DNA of 26,064 nt from a virus (IMGVR_UViG_3300033145_001111:1-26064); one strand, 5' to 3'. Counted from the first letter of the stretch, positions 13,082 through 21,581 are shown. Notes: generated by a model from the sequence alone, not told the origin. Made by a program: numbers and translations.

Positions 13082-13218
13082 TTAATACTAAGAATAAATC
13101 TGATAAGAAATATTAATCCTAAGATAAAACCTATTGCACCCATTGCTAATGCTCCCATGTGCTTCTTTAATCTCTCCTGGAGTGGTTGTTTCTTATCTAA
13201 TATAGATCTAAGTTGCAT
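13078..13218 (-). CDS. 46-residue membrane peptide
   Basis: On the minus strand, MQLRSILDKKQPLQERLKKH is a basic amphipathic start followed by one hydrophobic helix (GALAMGAIGFILGLIFLIRF). Its ATG overlaps the ATPase stop as TAATG, so it is the last gene of the minus-strand operon. It could anchor or regulate the ATPase. The length and coupling make it credible. Confidence 0.65.
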   Translation of the reverse strand: MQLRSILDKKQPLQERLKKHMGALAMGAIGFILGLIFLIRFILSIN

Positions 13219-14174
13219 TATTCTAACTCCTCTGCATTAAATACTTCTTCTTTATCTTCTACTATCTCCTTTACTTTAACCTCATCCATATCCAAATTTA
13301 AAGGATTATTACTATGATGTTTCTGATTACCTTCTACAGGCATACACCCCCCCCTTTTAGCTAATACTTTATACTTACAGTATGTTTTTCTAGAAATTCC
13401 TAACATCTTTGCCTTGTTTTCTTGTGTAATCTTAAAAGGAAACTGAAATTGTTCAACTGCATCAATAATCTTTGAGTATATTTTTTCACTTTGCTGTATA
13501 TGGGTTGCTCTTTCTTCCTCATGTAGTGCAGAGAACAATGACCTCTTTTTGGTATCTATATACTCCTGACCTAATGGATTAAAGTCTGTAAATCTTCCTA
13601 ACTCATTTCTACTTCTCTTTGGATATTGATAACTATCAAAGTTCTTCTTACCAACTGAATATAACTTCTTCTTAGCATCTTCACCAAAATAAGCAAACCT
13701 TCCCCTTTGTAATGAATTGTTTGTATAACAATGTAATAAAAACTTACTTCTTCTTATTGCAATCTGTTTATTTAAGTCAAAGAATGAAGGAAGTATAATA
13801 ATAAATATCATATTCTTCTGACCAACTACATTAAGTATCTTCATTAATCTTTTCTGTTCCTTTTTCATTGCATCCTTTGAACTAAATACTAAAGAACCTT
13901 CATCAACTAATAAAACACTTTTATTTGGAAAAGATTCTATCTTTCTTATTGCATCATCATTATCAACACAAATATTATTTACTGTGAAGTTTCCATCAGA
14001 TAAATAATAACCAATCGTAATTCCTAATGTGGATTTTCCAACCCTTTCTAATCCATCAAGAAGTATTACTCCATCCCAATTCTTTTTATAAACAATATGT
14101 TTTAAAGTATCTAACCTTCTCTTTAAGAACTCATCCATGTAAAATTCATGTTCTTTAAGTTTTAATAAAGTCAT
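13218..14174 (-). CDS. P-loop ATPase, Zot/packaging-like
   Basis: 318 residues from ATG 14174 (a GTG at 14195 would add 7). Walker A is GLERVGKST (41-49) and Walker B is VLLVDEG (87-93). A sensor-like segment follows (QKNMIFIIILPSFFDLNKQI). RRSKFLLHCY is the type of motif seen in Zot- and FtsK-like viral morphogenesis ATPases. A C-terminal HTH-like segment (ENKAKMLGISRKTYCKYK, about 260-280) and an acidic tail suggest DNA contact. A putative role is genome packaging, extrusion or segregation. It is the core of the only minus-strand operon. Alternative: a DNA-partition or replication-initiation ATPase. Confidence 0.8.
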   Translation of the reverse strand: MTLLKLKEHEFYMDEFLKRRLDTLKHIVYKKNWDGVILLDGLERVGKSTLGITIGYYLSDGNFTVNNICVDNDDAIRKIESFPNKSVLLVDEGSLVFSSKDAMKKEQKRLMKILNVVGQKNMIFIIILPSFFDLNKQIAIRRSKFLLHCYTNNSLQRGRFAYFGEDAKKKLYSVGKKNFDSYQYPKRSRNELGRFTDFNPLGQEYIDTKKRSLFSALHEEERATHIQQSEKIYSKIIDAVEQFQFPFKITQENKAKMLGISRKTYCKYKVLAKRGGCMPVEGNQKHHSNNPLNLDMDEVKVKEIVEDKEEVFNAEELE

Positions 14175-14175
14175 T

Positions 14176-14592
14176 TTAGAATAGTTTTCCTTCACCTTTA
14201 GTAGGCATACCCATTCCTCTTTTGTTTTTTATTAATCTTAATTTCTTATCCAATTCAATAAGGTAACCCCTTAATTCTCCATTCTTTCCCATCCCAATAA
14301 TGTATAATTTTCCTCTAGCATCTTTTCCTTTTATACCAATGTTAGGAATTTGATTTAATATTTTTATAGACTTTTGTTTAATCTCATCAACTTTTTCTTG
14401 ATCATCTCCTTTAAAACTAAAACATAATTCATTCTCATAAGATTCTAATACTGAAAAAGTATGACTTAAATTCCAACTCATTAATCCTTGTTCAATCATA
14501 TATTCAATTTTATTTAATCTATCTAAGAAAGCAAAAGCATTATTAAATTCTGCAACATCTTCAGATGCCTTGGGCATAAAAGTATTTTCCAT
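14176..14592 (-). CDS. 138-residue protein, unknown
   Basis: First gene of the minus-strand operon. The helical N-terminal half (AFLDRLNKIEYMIEQGL...) is followed by a small alpha/beta part with repeated Lys-Gly turns (KGKDARGKLYIIGMGKNGELRGYLIELDKK). No catalytic motif or membrane helix. It immediately precedes the ATPase, so the two probably act together. No family recognised. Confidence 0.65.
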   Translation of the reverse strand: MENTFMPKASEDVAEFNNAFAFLDRLNKIEYMIEQGLMSWNLSHTFSVLESYENELCFSFKGDDQEKVDEIKQKSIKILNQIPNIGIKGKDARGKLYIIGMGKNGELRGYLIELDKKLRLIKNKRGMGMPTKGEGKLF

Positions 14593-14617
14593 TATAACAT
14601 TTATAGTATTTTAAACT

Positions 14618-14625
14618 ATTTAAAG
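14618..14625 (-). promoter_or_regulatory. TATA box (TTTAAATA on minus) for the ATPase operon
   Basis: On the minus strand TTTAAATA is centred about 29 nt before the ATG at 14592, again at leaderless spacing. It shares the 84-bp divergent region with the late plus-strand promoter. Confidence 0.65.
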
Positions 14626-14644
14626 ATTTCTAATTAGGGAAAAG

Positions 14645-14652
14645 TATTTAAA
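14645..14652 (+). promoter_or_regulatory. TATA box (TATTTAAA) for the long late operon
   Basis: TATTTAAA is centred about 28 nt before ATG 14677. No other clear promoter is seen in the tightly overlapping gene string that runs on to about 25656, so this may drive the whole late operon. Confidence 0.65.
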
Positions 14653-14661
14653 CTTTAAGTG

Positions 14662-14676
14662 TGTAACATTGTTACA
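14662..14676. promoter_or_regulatory. Palindromic operator, late-operon promoter
   Basis: TGTAACATTGTTACA (6-bp arms, 3-base spacer) ends on the base before ATG 14677 and covers the predicted transcription start. The exact reverse complement sits at 25679-25693 before the capsid gene. Likely bound by a viral dimeric regulator, possibly the RHH protein at 11545. Confidence 0.75.
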
Positions 14677-14895
14677 ATGAATAAGTCTTTAGTTGTTTTG
14701 GTTGTAGGATTATTATTTATTACTTCTATATTAATTCTAATGGAAGAGAAAGATTCGGAATTAGATTTCAATGGATTAAAAATTAATTCAGAAGATTATA
14801 ATTCAATAACTGAACCATTACCTGAAGGAAGATTTGTTTTATGTTCTATAAAAGATAACAAGTGTAATGTTATGTTTAAAGGTGGCTTAGAATAA
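14677..14895 (+). CDS. 72-residue secreted or membrane-anchored protein
   Basis: A hydrophobic N-terminus (KSLVVLVVGLLFITSILILM) is followed by an acidic outer part with two Cys (FVLCSIKDNKC). ATG 14677 is chosen from TATA spacing; a GTG at 14659 would lie within the operator. First gene of the late operon. Function unknown. Confidence 0.65.
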   Translation: MNKSLVVLVVGLLFITSILILMEEKDSELDFNGLKINSEDYNSITEPLPEGRFVLCSIKDNKCNVMFKGGLE

Positions 14896-14896
14896 G

Positions 14897-16822
14897 ATGA
14901 CTAATGGGGTGGCATCAATATTCACTCCAGGAGAGGGATTTCAATCAGTTACTCCCTCTGAATTTAGGGCAAGAACAAACCCTCTTTCTTCTGAAGCAAT
15001 AACAAGAAGAAGTAGTGGTTCTGGTGCAGGTGCAAGGCAAGGGGGAGGAGATGGTGGGGCTGTTGCAAGAAAAGCTGCACAATTAGAAGCACAACGATTA
15101 GCAGAATTAGAAAGGCAAAGATTAGCACAAGAACAAGCCTCAAGAAGAGTAGAGGCACAAAGGTTAGCAGATCAACAACAAAATATAATTAGATTTCAAA
15201 CTAAATCAACAGGAGGACAACCAATAAGAAATGTTCAACTAGGAAGGGATGTTGCAGAGTTTCAAAGAAGAAGTTTTGAAGAAGCAAAAAGAAAAGGAAG
15301 AAGATTAACACAAAAAGAAAAAGTAAAAATTGCAGGAGATGTTAGAACTCCTCAACAAGAAGTAATTAAAACAACTCCTCCAAAAATTGTTCATGGGATA
15401 ACTGAAGTAAGTAATGTTAAAACATTTAAAGAAAAATTTTTTGAATTACCTGGAGTAAAACAAATCTTTGAATTTGAACAGAAACAAGCAAAACAACCTT
15501 CCAGGATTAGTTCATTTATAGAAGGGAAAGCTCCAACAAAAATAAAGGTTATTGATCCTTCAAAAAAAGGATTTAGTTTAACCCAAAAGTTTTTTGAATT
15601 TTCAACAAGGGCAGAATTTTATAAACCAGGAGAGTTTGAAAGATTATCTGCAGAAGGAAAAGATCCACAAACAAATACTCTAGGAAATATTATTGTTGGC
15701 TCTGCAGATATAATATTTAAAGGACAACTTTTTGCACCATTTTTATCAACAGGTGCAGTAAAGAAAGGAGGGAAAGTTAAACAGAGAACAGAACAAGTTC
15801 AGAAAACAAGTGGAGTTAGATTTGATTCCCCAAAAGCAGAAGATGTTGTTGGAAAATTTGAAAGAGTATTTGCAAAAAAAGGGAGAGTAGGATTAGAAAA
15901 AGAATTAATTAAAACTTTCAAAGAATTAAAAACAGAAGAAAGTAGAAAAGGATTTGCAGAATTAACAAAGGTTCTATTAAAAAAAGATTTAATTAGGCCC
16001 CCTTCTGTTAGAGTTACACCAGCACCAATAGTAAGAACTTCTTTTCCTTCACCTCCTAAAATAGAATTAATTTTTGATATACGAACAATAAATGCACCGG
16101 CATTAACTCCTTCTCAATTAGGCAGTTCTTTAGGTGCAGGATCTATATTTGATAAAGATGCTCCTCCAATTCAAAGAACAGATGAAATTAGTTTAGCAAA
16201 AATAATAAATCCTCCAACTTCTAATTTTCAACAGAAAACTTCTGTAGTAGCTCTTTCTTCATTACTTCAACAATCAGGACAAAAACAAAAAGCAGATACT
16301 TTAACAAAACAAATTCAACAACAAATACCTAGACAAAGATTAGATACTTCTCAACCACAACTTCAAATTCAATTACCAAAATTAAAAACCCTTCAAAGAA
16401 CAAAACAGCAACAAGTTGTTAGTTTTCCAAGAATCCCTAAGATAACTAAACCTCCTAAAATCCCAAAAATAATTCCATTCAAATTCCCTAGAGCATCTAA
16501 ACCTTCTAAACAATCTTCAGGAAAATTCCAAGTATTAGGAAGAAGATTTGGAAAGTTTAAGATCGTTGGAACTGCAAGAACAGAAAGAGGAGCATTTGCA
16601 TTAGGAAAAAGATTTGCAGGAACAACATTAGGAGTAACATTTAAAGTTCCTAAATCTAAGATAAGTAAACTTCCTGGATTTAGAACTAAAACCACAGGCA
16701 AGGGAACATTATTTATAGAACCAAGAGGCAAAAGATTAAAGAAAAAAGGAAAGGAAGTACAAGAGATACAGATATTTAAACAAGCTAAGAAGAAAAAGAA
16801 GAAGGGAGGTAAGAAAAAATAA
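14897..16822 (+). CDS. Large basic Gln/Lys-rich protein, probable virion/nucleoprotein component
   Basis: 641 residues, strongly basic. The disordered Gly/Ser/Gln-rich start is followed by an Ala/Gln/Arg helical segment (about 55-95, AAQLEAQRLAELERQRLAQE), possibly a coiled coil. Charged and Pro/Gln-rich spacers come next. A compact basic domain near the C-terminus (about 545-615, FGKFKIVGTARTERGAFALG...FKVPKSKISKLPGF) precedes a poly-Lys tail. There is no signal peptide or membrane helix. It may bind DNA or scaffold the particle interior; an inner structural role is inferred from its place in the late operon. No family recognised. Confidence 0.7.
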   Translation: MTNGVASIFTPGEGFQSVTPSEFRARTNPLSSEAITRRSSGSGAGARQGGGDGGAVARKAAQLEAQRLAELERQRLAQEQASRRVEAQRLADQQQNIIRFQTKSTGGQPIRNVQLGRDVAEFQRRSFEEAKRKGRRLTQKEKVKIAGDVRTPQQEVIKTTPPKIVHGITEVSNVKTFKEKFFELPGVKQIFEFEQKQAKQPSRISSFIEGKAPTKIKVIDPSKKGFSLTQKFFEFSTRAEFYKPGEFERLSAEGKDPQTNTLGNIIVGSADIIFKGQLFAPFLSTGAVKKGGKVKQRTEQVQKTSGVRFDSPKAEDVVGKFERVFAKKGRVGLEKELIKTFKELKTEESRKGFAELTKVLLKKDLIRPPSVRVTPAPIVRTSFPSPPKIELIFDIRTINAPALTPSQLGSSLGAGSIFDKDAPPIQRTDEISLAKIINPPTSNFQQKTSVVALSSLLQQSGQKQKADTLTKQIQQQIPRQRLDTSQPQLQIQLPKLKTLQRTKQQQVVSFPRIPKITKPPKIPKIIPFKFPRASKPSKQSSGKFQVLGRRFGKFKIVGTARTERGAFALGKRFAGTTLGVTFKVPKSKISKLPGFRTKTTGKGTLFIEPRGKRLKKKGKEVQEIQIFKQAKKKKKKGGKKK

Positions 16823-16938
16823 TGACATTCGGAAGAAAAAAGATATTAGATTTAAGACCAAAAGAAATTGCTAAGAAAATAATAGCAAAGAATAAAAGGT
16901 TAAGAGTAGAAGCTAAAAAAGCAAAGAAACTAATATAA
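16822..16938 (+). CDS. 38-residue very basic peptide
   Basis: MTFGRKKILDLRPKEIAKKI... has about 16 Lys/Arg in 38 residues, mostly helical. The ATG overlaps the previous stop (TAATG), and the next ATG lies 1 nt after its stop. It resembles small viral DNA-condensing peptides such as the VP2-type chromatin proteins of fuselloviruses in size and charge only; no sequence relation is claimed. Confidence 0.55.
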   Translation: MTFGRKKILDLRPKEIAKKIIAKNKRLRVEAKKAKKLI

Positions 16939-16939
16939 A

Positions 16940-17731
16940 ATGGAAGAAGATTACAACGAGGTTGCAGAACAAGTTGGTGTTCATCAAGCAGTTCAACAAG
17001 GACAGCTAGTTAATAACCAATCACAACAAATGCAATACCAAATGGAAGATGTAGAAAAGAACTTAGCAGAAGCTCAATTAGATTGTGAAGAAACATTAAC
17101 AAAAATATATCACTTATTAAAACAAGATACACTTAAACCAAGTAAAGAAGGAGTTTTAGAATGGGTTTCTATTAAAGATAGTAAAAAAAGAGTTCTTACC
17201 GAAGAAGGTGTAGATAAAATTATGCAGATTATGAATGGTTATATTAACAAGGAAACATTACTTTCTAACTTTGATGATAAAATGATTGCAAGAAGAATGT
17301 TAAAGTTTTGTTTAGCACTTAATGCTTTAATGTTTATGAAGTATGAAATATATTTTAGAACACCTACATTAGAAGAATGTCAAGAGATATTACAATCAAG
17401 AATAGATGAAAAAGTTAAAAGAAAGAGAATGAATTTACAATTAATGAATAAAGAATTTGATGAAGAACAAATAAAACAATCAGTATTAAAAGAAATAGAA
17501 CCACAAATTGAATATGAAATACAGAAAATAAAGCAAGAACAAACTAAATTAAACCTAAGAGAATTTGAAATGATATTCACACAGCTAGAAGCATTAGTTG
17601 AGGCAACACATAACAGGGCATGGAAGGGGGAGGAAAGAGGAAGTTTAAGAAGACACTTTAATATCTCTGAAGTGATTGGAGGAAGAACAAATCAATTACC
17701 AGAAAAGAAAGGATTTTGGGGAGGAAGATGA
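16940..17731 (+). CDS. 263-residue helical protein, putative assembly factor
   Basis: The Gln/Glu-rich N-terminus (about 1-60) and a long charged region at about 150-215 (RIDEKVKRKRMNLQLMNKEF...IEYEIQKIKQEQTK) point to coiled coils. A central helical domain (GVDKIMQIMNGYIN...ARRMLKFCLALNALMFMK) lies between them. The C-terminus KKGFWGGR is Gly/Trp-rich. No membrane helix. It sits between the basic protein and the LamG genes. Likely a structural or scaffolding factor; no family recognised. Confidence 0.65.
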   Translation: MEEDYNEVAEQVGVHQAVQQGQLVNNQSQQMQYQMEDVEKNLAEAQLDCEETLTKIYHLLKQDTLKPSKEGVLEWVSIKDSKKRVLTEEGVDKIMQIMNGYINKETLLSNFDDKMIARRMLKFCLALNALMFMKYEIYFRTPTLEECQEILQSRIDEKVKRKRMNLQLMNKEFDEEQIKQSVLKEIEPQIEYEIQKIKQEQTKLNLREFEMIFTQLEALVEATHNRAWKGEERGSLRRHFNISEVIGGRTNQLPEKKGFWGGR

Positions 17732-18621
17732 TGGTAGAAAATAGAACAATAACAATATTAGTAATAGGAATGGTTTCATTAATAGTTGGAATTATAATTG
17801 CTTTTACTTTGGTACAGAATGTTCGTGGAATTTATGAGGATGTTGATCCTGATACAACTGAAAGTGCAACACAAAGTATATTAACAAATTCTTTAGCAAT
17901 TTTATCTCCAGTTGCACAAGGATTTATTAGTGGAACATCATCTGCAACAGCAACAAATGATTCATGGATGGAATTTGATGGGGTTAATGATGGGATAGAT
18001 GGAACATTTAATTTAGATACTAATTTATCAAAAGGATTTTCAATTTCAATATGGATGAAAACTACTGAAGATGATGATAACGATTTAAGGGATTTGATTA
18101 ATATAGATAATCTTACAGGAAATTTTCCAGAAATCTCTTTAATTACTAGAAACCAATCTGGAAATAAACAACAAGCTACATTAAGAATAAGAGGAAATTC
18201 AACTTGTGATTTATTTTCATTTACTACCAGAACCAATTCTATAGCCGATAACAATTGGCATAATCTTATAGGCGTTTATAATGGAACTGGAGTGAATTTG
18301 TATTTTGATTCAACATTAAATGCAACTAGAGTCCTTACACAAATGAGTTCTGGGTGCGAGGATTTATTTAAAGAACAAGAAATAGCAAGTTTTAATGTTA
18401 TGGATATAGGTGATGACTCTGCAAATTATAATGGTGCGATGGATGAATTGAGATATTATAATACAACCTTATCAGTAGGAAACATAACTCAAATCTACAA
18501 CTCAGGCAGACAAGCAAACTCATCACTACCTTCTGAGGGGTTAGTATTATGGTATAGTTTTAATGAGAATTCAGGACAAACAATTTATGATAAATCAGGA
18601 AATGGTAACAATGGAATTTAA
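17728..18621 (+). CDS. LamG protein with capsid-like first helix (protein A)
   Basis: 297 residues. The N-terminal helix (ITILVIGMVSLIVGIIIAFT) matches the first helix of the capsid-like proteins (LVFGIASLVIGVIIAFVIV). A LamG domain (about 85-255) follows, with FDGVNDGIDGTF, SISIWMKT, NNWHNLIGVYNG and YNGAMDELRYYN. The last 27 residues open a second LamG-type unit (EGLVLWYSFNEN...DKSGNGNNGI), but the gene stops there. There is no second helix. It carries many sequons. ATG 17728 overlaps the previous stop (ATGA); ATG 17731 is an alternative. The end overlaps the next gene by 11 nt. Probably a surface-exposed virion protein anchored by the helix. Confidence 0.8.
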   Translation: MMVENRTITILVIGMVSLIVGIIIAFTLVQNVRGIYEDVDPDTTESATQSILTNSLAILSPVAQGFISGTSSATATNDSWMEFDGVNDGIDGTFNLDTNLSKGFSISIWMKTTEDDDNDLRDLINIDNLTGNFPEISLITRNQSGNKQQATLRIRGNSTCDLFSFTTRTNSIADNNWHNLIGVYNGTGVNLYFDSTLNATRVLTQMSSGCEDLFKEQEIASFNVMDIGDDSANYNGAMDELRYYNTTLSVGNITQIYNSGRQANSSLPSEGLVLWYSFNENSGQTIYDKSGNGNNGI

Positions 18622-20065
18622 TAAAATATGTATTTTAATAATGTTCTTAGGAGCAATAATGTTATTATTAGTAGCACCTTTTGTTTCAGCGAAAGGAATG
18701 ATAGATTTAGAACCTGCACAAGTTAATTTAGCACAAGTTTTAGATAAAGAATATATTGTAAAAGAAAGTGGAGCATATTTTAAAGATTTAAAACAAGATA
18801 TTCCAATAGTTTGGATTGATAAAAAAGTAGGAACAACATATCATGTTGATAGTATAAAGGATTTTGATAAAGAAGAAAATGAATCAGTAACCTTAGAATT
18901 CTTTTATGATATTCAACCAGATTGGATCGCACACTATGCTCACTCAGGAAAGTTTGATAGATATTATTTCCCAACACAATGGGAATGGGAATCTAATTGT
19001 CCAACAGAAGATACTTGTGATGGTGGATGGGTAACCTTTGAAGTATATAATATAGAAGAAGGAACAGGAAGTTCAACTTTTCCTATTGGAATAACAGGAC
19101 CAACTTGGGCAAGAGATGGAGAGTTTTATGGGGAGTTTAATGGGGAGAGTAGTAATATTAATACAAGTTCAAATATTAATTTATCAACAGGGTTTACCTT
19201 TTCAGTTTGGGCCAATTCTAATTCTTTAGATACCGATAATGGGTTTTCTAGAAGGATTTTTAGAGGGAACAACAATTTTAGACCTTTTTTAGGAGTTCAT
19301 ACAACAGGGGTTTTTGAATTTAATGTAGCCAATAGTTCTGGAACTCAAGCAGAAATACTTACAAGTAGTGTTTCAACTAATACTTGGTATCATCTTATTG
19401 GAACTTATAATTCTACATCTAATAATTTTACAGTTTATTTAAATGGAATATTTAATAATACTGAATTGTTAATAGGAGGTATTGATGATTATAATAACAG
19501 TAATCTTGTTTTAGGACTAGCAAGTTTTAGTCAAGGGAGATTTGATGGTTTAATAGATGAAGCATTAGCATATAATATAAGTTTTACTCCTGAACAAGCA
19601 CTAACACTTTACAACAACTACACATTAACATCATTAGGACCAAAACGAACAGGAACTCCAAGCACAACTGGTTTAGTATTAGATATAAACTTTGATGATT
19701 TTTCAGTTGCAGATGTTTCAGGACAAGCCAATCATGGAACAAATACAAATGTAAGTTTTGGAGTAGTTGAAGATATTAATATTACTTTAATTGAAGATAC
19801 TGATTATTCAATTTCAGGAGATACTTTAACAATAATTAATCAAAATTTAGTATGGACAGGAATGGATGTTAGTTGGAATTACTTACAGAATACAGGAACA
19901 CAAAATGCTTTGAATAGATTAGAAAATAACTTCACAGCAGGTGTAGATAATGTATCTTCTAAGATCCCAACAATATTTACTATTGCTGCAATAATTCTAA
20001 TACTAACTATCTTACTTTTATTAATTGTAGTATTTAAAAAACTATCTTCAGTTGGGGAGTTATAA
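18611..20065 (+). CDS. LamG protein with capsid-like second helix (protein B)
   Basis: 484 residues from ATG 18611. A new signal peptide (about 1-28, ending VSA) is followed by a unique domain with Trp and Cys (about 30-175). A LamG domain (about 180-340, FYGEFNGESSNIN...FSVWANS) comes next. A LamG-like opening motif (GLVLDINFDDFSVADVSGQA) precedes a beta region like the insert of the 181-residue capsid-like protein. The C-terminal hairpin half (NNFTAGVDNVSSKIPTIFT...) equals the NFTxGVDxVSxKIPT second helix of the capsid-like proteins. Together with protein A, the two recreate a full capsid-like hairpin with a LamG ectodomain. Likely a surface subunit. ATG 18611 is preferred over the longer frame because it yields a clean signal peptide. 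Confidence 0.8.
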   Translation: MEFNKICILIMFLGAIMLLLVAPFVSAKGMIDLEPAQVNLAQVLDKEYIVKESGAYFKDLKQDIPIVWIDKKVGTTYHVDSIKDFDKEENESVTLEFFYDIQPDWIAHYAHSGKFDRYYFPTQWEWESNCPTEDTCDGGWVTFEVYNIEEGTGSSTFPIGITGPTWARDGEFYGEFNGESSNINTSSNINLSTGFTFSVWANSNSLDTDNGFSRRIFRGNNNFRPFLGVHTTGVFEFNVANSSGTQAEILTSSVSTNTWYHLIGTYNSTSNNFTVYLNGIFNNTELLIGGIDDYNNSNLVLGLASFSQGRFDGLIDEALAYNISFTPEQALTLYNNYTLTSLGPKRTGTPSTTGLVLDINFDDFSVADVSGQANHGTNTNVSFGVVEDINITLIEDTDYSISGDTLTIINQNLVWTGMDVSWNYLQNTGTQNALNRLENNFTAGVDNVSSKIPTIFTIAAIILILTILLLLIVVFKKLSSVGEL

Positions 20066-20796
20066 TGAAAAGATGTTTAATCTTATTAACAATTTTATTA
20101 ATCCTACCCTTAGTTAGTTCTTTAGACTTCCCACATCATAAACAAGATACAACCCTAGAATTTTCTATAACTTCTAACAATGGAACACAATGTAATTTAA
20201 CTAAAATTAATTCTCCTTATGGAATTATAACTATTAATCAAATAGGAACTAAATCCTTCCAAACATTTAACTTTAGTATTAATGGAGCAAACTATTCTGA
20301 ATATGGAACTTACTGTCATAATTTAGAATGTACTGATAGTGTTAAGATTGTAAGTGGGGAAAAATGTTATGAGATAAATTACTTTGGAAAGGAATTAACT
20401 TCTTCACAAGCTACAATTTATTTAGGGTTATTAGGAATTTTAATTTTTGCCTTATTTGCAATTTTCTTTGGGATGGGTTTTCTTCCTAAAGAAAATACTA
20501 AAGATGAACAAGGAAGAATACTTCAAGTGAATTACTTAAAACATTTTAGATTAGTTCTATGGTTATTTGCTTACTTCTTATTAATTGCAATAATGTATCT
20601 CTCTTCAAATGTTGCTTTTGCATTCCTTCCTGCACAATTATTTGCTAAAGTTTTATTTGCTATATTTGTAGTGTTAATGGCAGTTTCTCCAGTAGTAATT
20701 CTAGTATTAGGAATAAGTTTCTTTGTTAAATTCTTCCATGATAAAGAGTTTCAAAATATGTTAAATAGAGGGATCTTTCCAGGACAACAATTATAA
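20065..20796 (+). CDS. Signal-peptide protein with Cys-rich outer domain and three helices
   Basis: 243 residues. Signal peptide 1-19. Outer beta-type domain about 20-112 with Cys 43, 84, 89 and 101 and several sequons. Membrane helices at about 117-138, 163-180 and 193-222, the last long. The TAATG overlap at both ends shows strict operon coupling. Likely a virion envelope protein or assembly membrane factor; no family recognised. Confidence 0.75.
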   Translation: MKRCLILLTILLILPLVSSLDFPHHKQDTTLEFSITSNNGTQCNLTKINSPYGIITINQIGTKSFQTFNFSINGANYSEYGTYCHNLECTDSVKIVSGEKCYEINYFGKELTSSQATIYLGLLGILIFALFAIFFGMGFLPKENTKDEQGRILQVNYLKHFRLVLWLFAYFLLIAIMYLSSNVAFAFLPAQLFAKVLFAIFVVLMAVSPVVILVLGISFFVKFFHDKEFQNMLNRGIFPGQQL

Positions 20797-20996
20797 TGGC
20801 AAATATGAATCTTCCAAGAACAGAAATAATGAGGGTAGATGCAGAATTTAAAAAATACATTCAAAATTTAAGTAGGTTTAAATCTAACCAAGAAAAAACA
20901 GATATTAAATGTCCAAGAATAACTAAGGCAATGTTTAATCAATTTATGAAATATCCAGAATTAGAAAAAGAAATTAAAACAAGGGTGTTAAAATGA
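20796..20996 (+). CDS. 66-residue basic protein, unknown
   Basis: MANMNLPRTEIMRVDAEFKKYIQNLSRFK... is helical and basic, with one Cys, ending ITKAMFNQFMKYPELEKEIKTRVLK. No membrane helix. Coupled by TAATG upstream and ATGA downstream between two membrane genes. Possibly a small DNA-binding or adaptor protein. Confidence 0.65.
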   Translation: MANMNLPRTEIMRVDAEFKKYIQNLSRFKSNQEKTDIKCPRITKAMFNQFMKYPELEKEIKTRVLK

Positions 20997-21580
20997 AATT
21001 AAGAAACATAATTAAAAAAGAAAGAAGAATGAATAAAAAGGCTGCAATTGGAATTATATTCTTTTTTATAATCTTAATACTTATTTTAGTTGTAGGTTTT
21101 ATTTCTGTAATGGTTTGGAGTGTAGTAGATATTGCAAGTGATGAAATTACTCCAATCATGTTAGAGTTAGGGATGGTAGGGGAAACCAATCTTTCAGAAG
21201 TAGCAGATATAACTTTTGGTGTAGCAAATAGTTTTGTTCAAGCATTACCTTGGATAGTTGCAATAGGATATGTTCTAGCATTAATATTTACATTAGTATT
21301 TGTTTTAGTTGTTGGATTCAATCCCCATCCAGCATTCATAGGATTATATTTAGCACTAATGATTTTATTAGTATTCTTATGTATAATTATGAGTAATATG
21401 TATCAAGATATATATACTGGAACAGATGAAGTTGCCACAAGATTACAAGAACAAACTACAATGAGTTATTTAATCTTACATTCTCCATTTATCATGGCAC
21501 TAATTGCAATCATTGGTGGAATCATAATGTTTACAAGACAAGCTAATACTGAAGGAGGGGGAGGGGCATTTGGCATATAA
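20993..21580 (+). CDS. Four-helix membrane protein
   Basis: 195 residues. Helices at about 19-43, 85-107, 115-134 and 158-180. A Gly-rich C-terminus (NTEGGGGAFGI). A second possible start at 21029 (MNKKAAIG) gives a pilin-like N-terminus; the ATG at 20993 is kept because it overlaps the previous stop. Likely a virion-membrane or envelope-remodelling protein. Confidence 0.7.
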   Translation: MKLRNIIKKERRMNKKAAIGIIFFFIILILILVVGFISVMVWSVVDIASDEITPIMLELGMVGETNLSEVADITFGVANSFVQALPWIVAIGYVLALIFTLVFVLVVGFNPHPAFIGLYLALMILLVFLCIIMSNMYQDIYTGTDEVATRLQEQTTMSYLILHSPFIMALIAIIGGIIMFTRQANTEGGGGAFGI

Positions 21581-21581
21581 A

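Noticed and set aside
16393-16731. Open minus-strand frames opposite the large basic protein and other large genes
   Set aside because: They mirror the codon bias of the plus-strand genes, lack promoters or start signals and give low-complexity products.
18563-18610. Upstream start for protein B
   Set aside because: It would add 16 polar residues ahead of a clean signal peptide and lie within the end of protein A; ATG 18611 is better.
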